Assembly (NCBI GenBank): GCA_021784975.1 | Contig: JAJYGU010000232.1 | Location: forward strand, 1 to 5,902 | Reading direction: 5' to 3' | DNA: 5,902 nt | Source of the DNA: Planctomycetota bacterium | GTDB taxonomy: Bacteria > Planctomycetota > Planctomycetia > Pirellulales > Thermoguttaceae | Part shown: in pieces, positions 5,709-5,902 of the stretch | Layout of the letters: every line of letters starts with the position of its first letter | How positions within the stretch are numbered: the stretch's first letter is position 1 | Made by a program: the position numbers and the translations under genes | Notes under the pieces: generated by a model | What the model saw: only the letters and a program-made list of their open reading frames with translations | Told to the model about the DNA's origin: nothing | Database searches by the model: none

Positions 5709-5902
5709 ATGCCTACACTCGACATCTATCGAACGCTCCTTGACCTGCTTGACGGCGGCGTCCCGCTGGCCGTCGCCACGGTCCTTTCCACCGAGGGTTC
5801 CACGCCGCAACGGGCCGGGGCCAAGGCCGTAATCGACGCGACCGGACATCTCTGGGGCACGGTGGGCGGCGGAGCCGTCGAAGCCGAGGCGCGCCGAGTG
5901 GC
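5709..5902 (+). CDS. xdhC: XdhC/CoxI-family molybdenum cofactor maturation protein, N-terminal part (3' truncated)
   Basis: Sixty-four codons are visible before the window ends. The sequence fits the N-terminal XdhC/CoxI domain (PF02625): PLAVATVLSTEGSTPQRAG (19-37), then a short variable segment, then WGTVGGGAVEAEA (49-61). Proteins of this family bind the molybdenum cofactor, help sulfurate it with a cysteine desulfurase, and deliver it to xanthine dehydrogenase-family enzymes in the cytoplasm. Its position 120 bases after the large-subunit gene fits a dedicated chaperone for this enzyme, loading it before Tat export. The ATG at 5709 is the best start: family similarity begins about ten residues later. 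The only ribosome-binding-like bases, AGGA (5704-5707), lie just one base before the ATG, closer than normal, so initiation may be weak or use another mode. In many family members the GGG motif is followed by Cys (GGGC); here it is Ala56. The NAD-like C-terminal Rossmann domain would lie beyond the window. Confidence 0.88.
   Translation, partial: MPTLDIYRTLLDLLDGGVPLAVATVLSTEGSTPQRAGAKAVIDATGHLWGTVGGGAVEAEARRV

Noticed and set aside
4572..5849. Long open frame on the minus strand (425 codons) opposite the large-subunit gene
   Set aside because: It overlaps the clear coding sequence of the molybdopterin subunit and XdhC, runs through a repeat, and shows no family motifs.

Overview
The window is GC-rich, all clear genes lie on the + strand, and the gaps carry several families of palindromic repeats. 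Together with the protein style this suggests a planctomycete (Pirellulales-like). That placement rests on recalled resemblance of the repeats and proteins, not on a marker gene, so it is moderate at best.

Layout: (1) 2-1066, the C-terminal part of a large protein cut by the window start, resembling the C-terminal beta-rich region of GH38 / DUF5054-type alpha-mannosidase-like enzymes. (2) 1067-1280, a gap with no gene that is mostly two palindromic elements: a nested one (1098-1198) and a perfect 24-bp-stem inverted repeat (1213-1270) that touches the next ribosome binding site. (3) 1281-1931, a cyclase-family (kynurenine formamidase / isatin hydrolase fold) metal hydrolase. (4) 1992-2789, a classical short-chain dehydrogenase/reductase. 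(5) 2802-3269, the two-[2Fe-2S] small subunit of a xanthine dehydrogenase-family molybdenum hydroxylase. (6) 3255-3333, a double-hairpin repeat that supplies the stop codon of (5). (7) 3375-5588, the molybdopterin-binding large subunit, with a Tat signal peptide, of the isoquinoline 1-oxidoreductase (IorB) type. (8) 5558-5592, another palindromic repeat, which supplies the last codons and stop of (7), followed by about 120 bases without a gene. (9) 5709 to the window end, the N-terminus of an XdhC/CoxI-type maturation protein.

Genes (3)-(9) run in one direction with short gaps (60, 12, 105 and 120 bases) and probably form one transcription unit. (5) and (7) are the two subunits of one enzyme with no FAD subunit between them. 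The large subunit carries the only export signal, so the complex is probably folded in the cytoplasm, loaded with sulfurated molybdenum cofactor with the help of (9), and exported by Tat. The cyclase-family hydrolase and the SDR have no visible signal peptide and are probably cytoplasmic. A pathway in which a substrate is hydroxylated, then reduced or oxidised, then hydrolysed is plausible, but the substrate cannot be read from the sequence.
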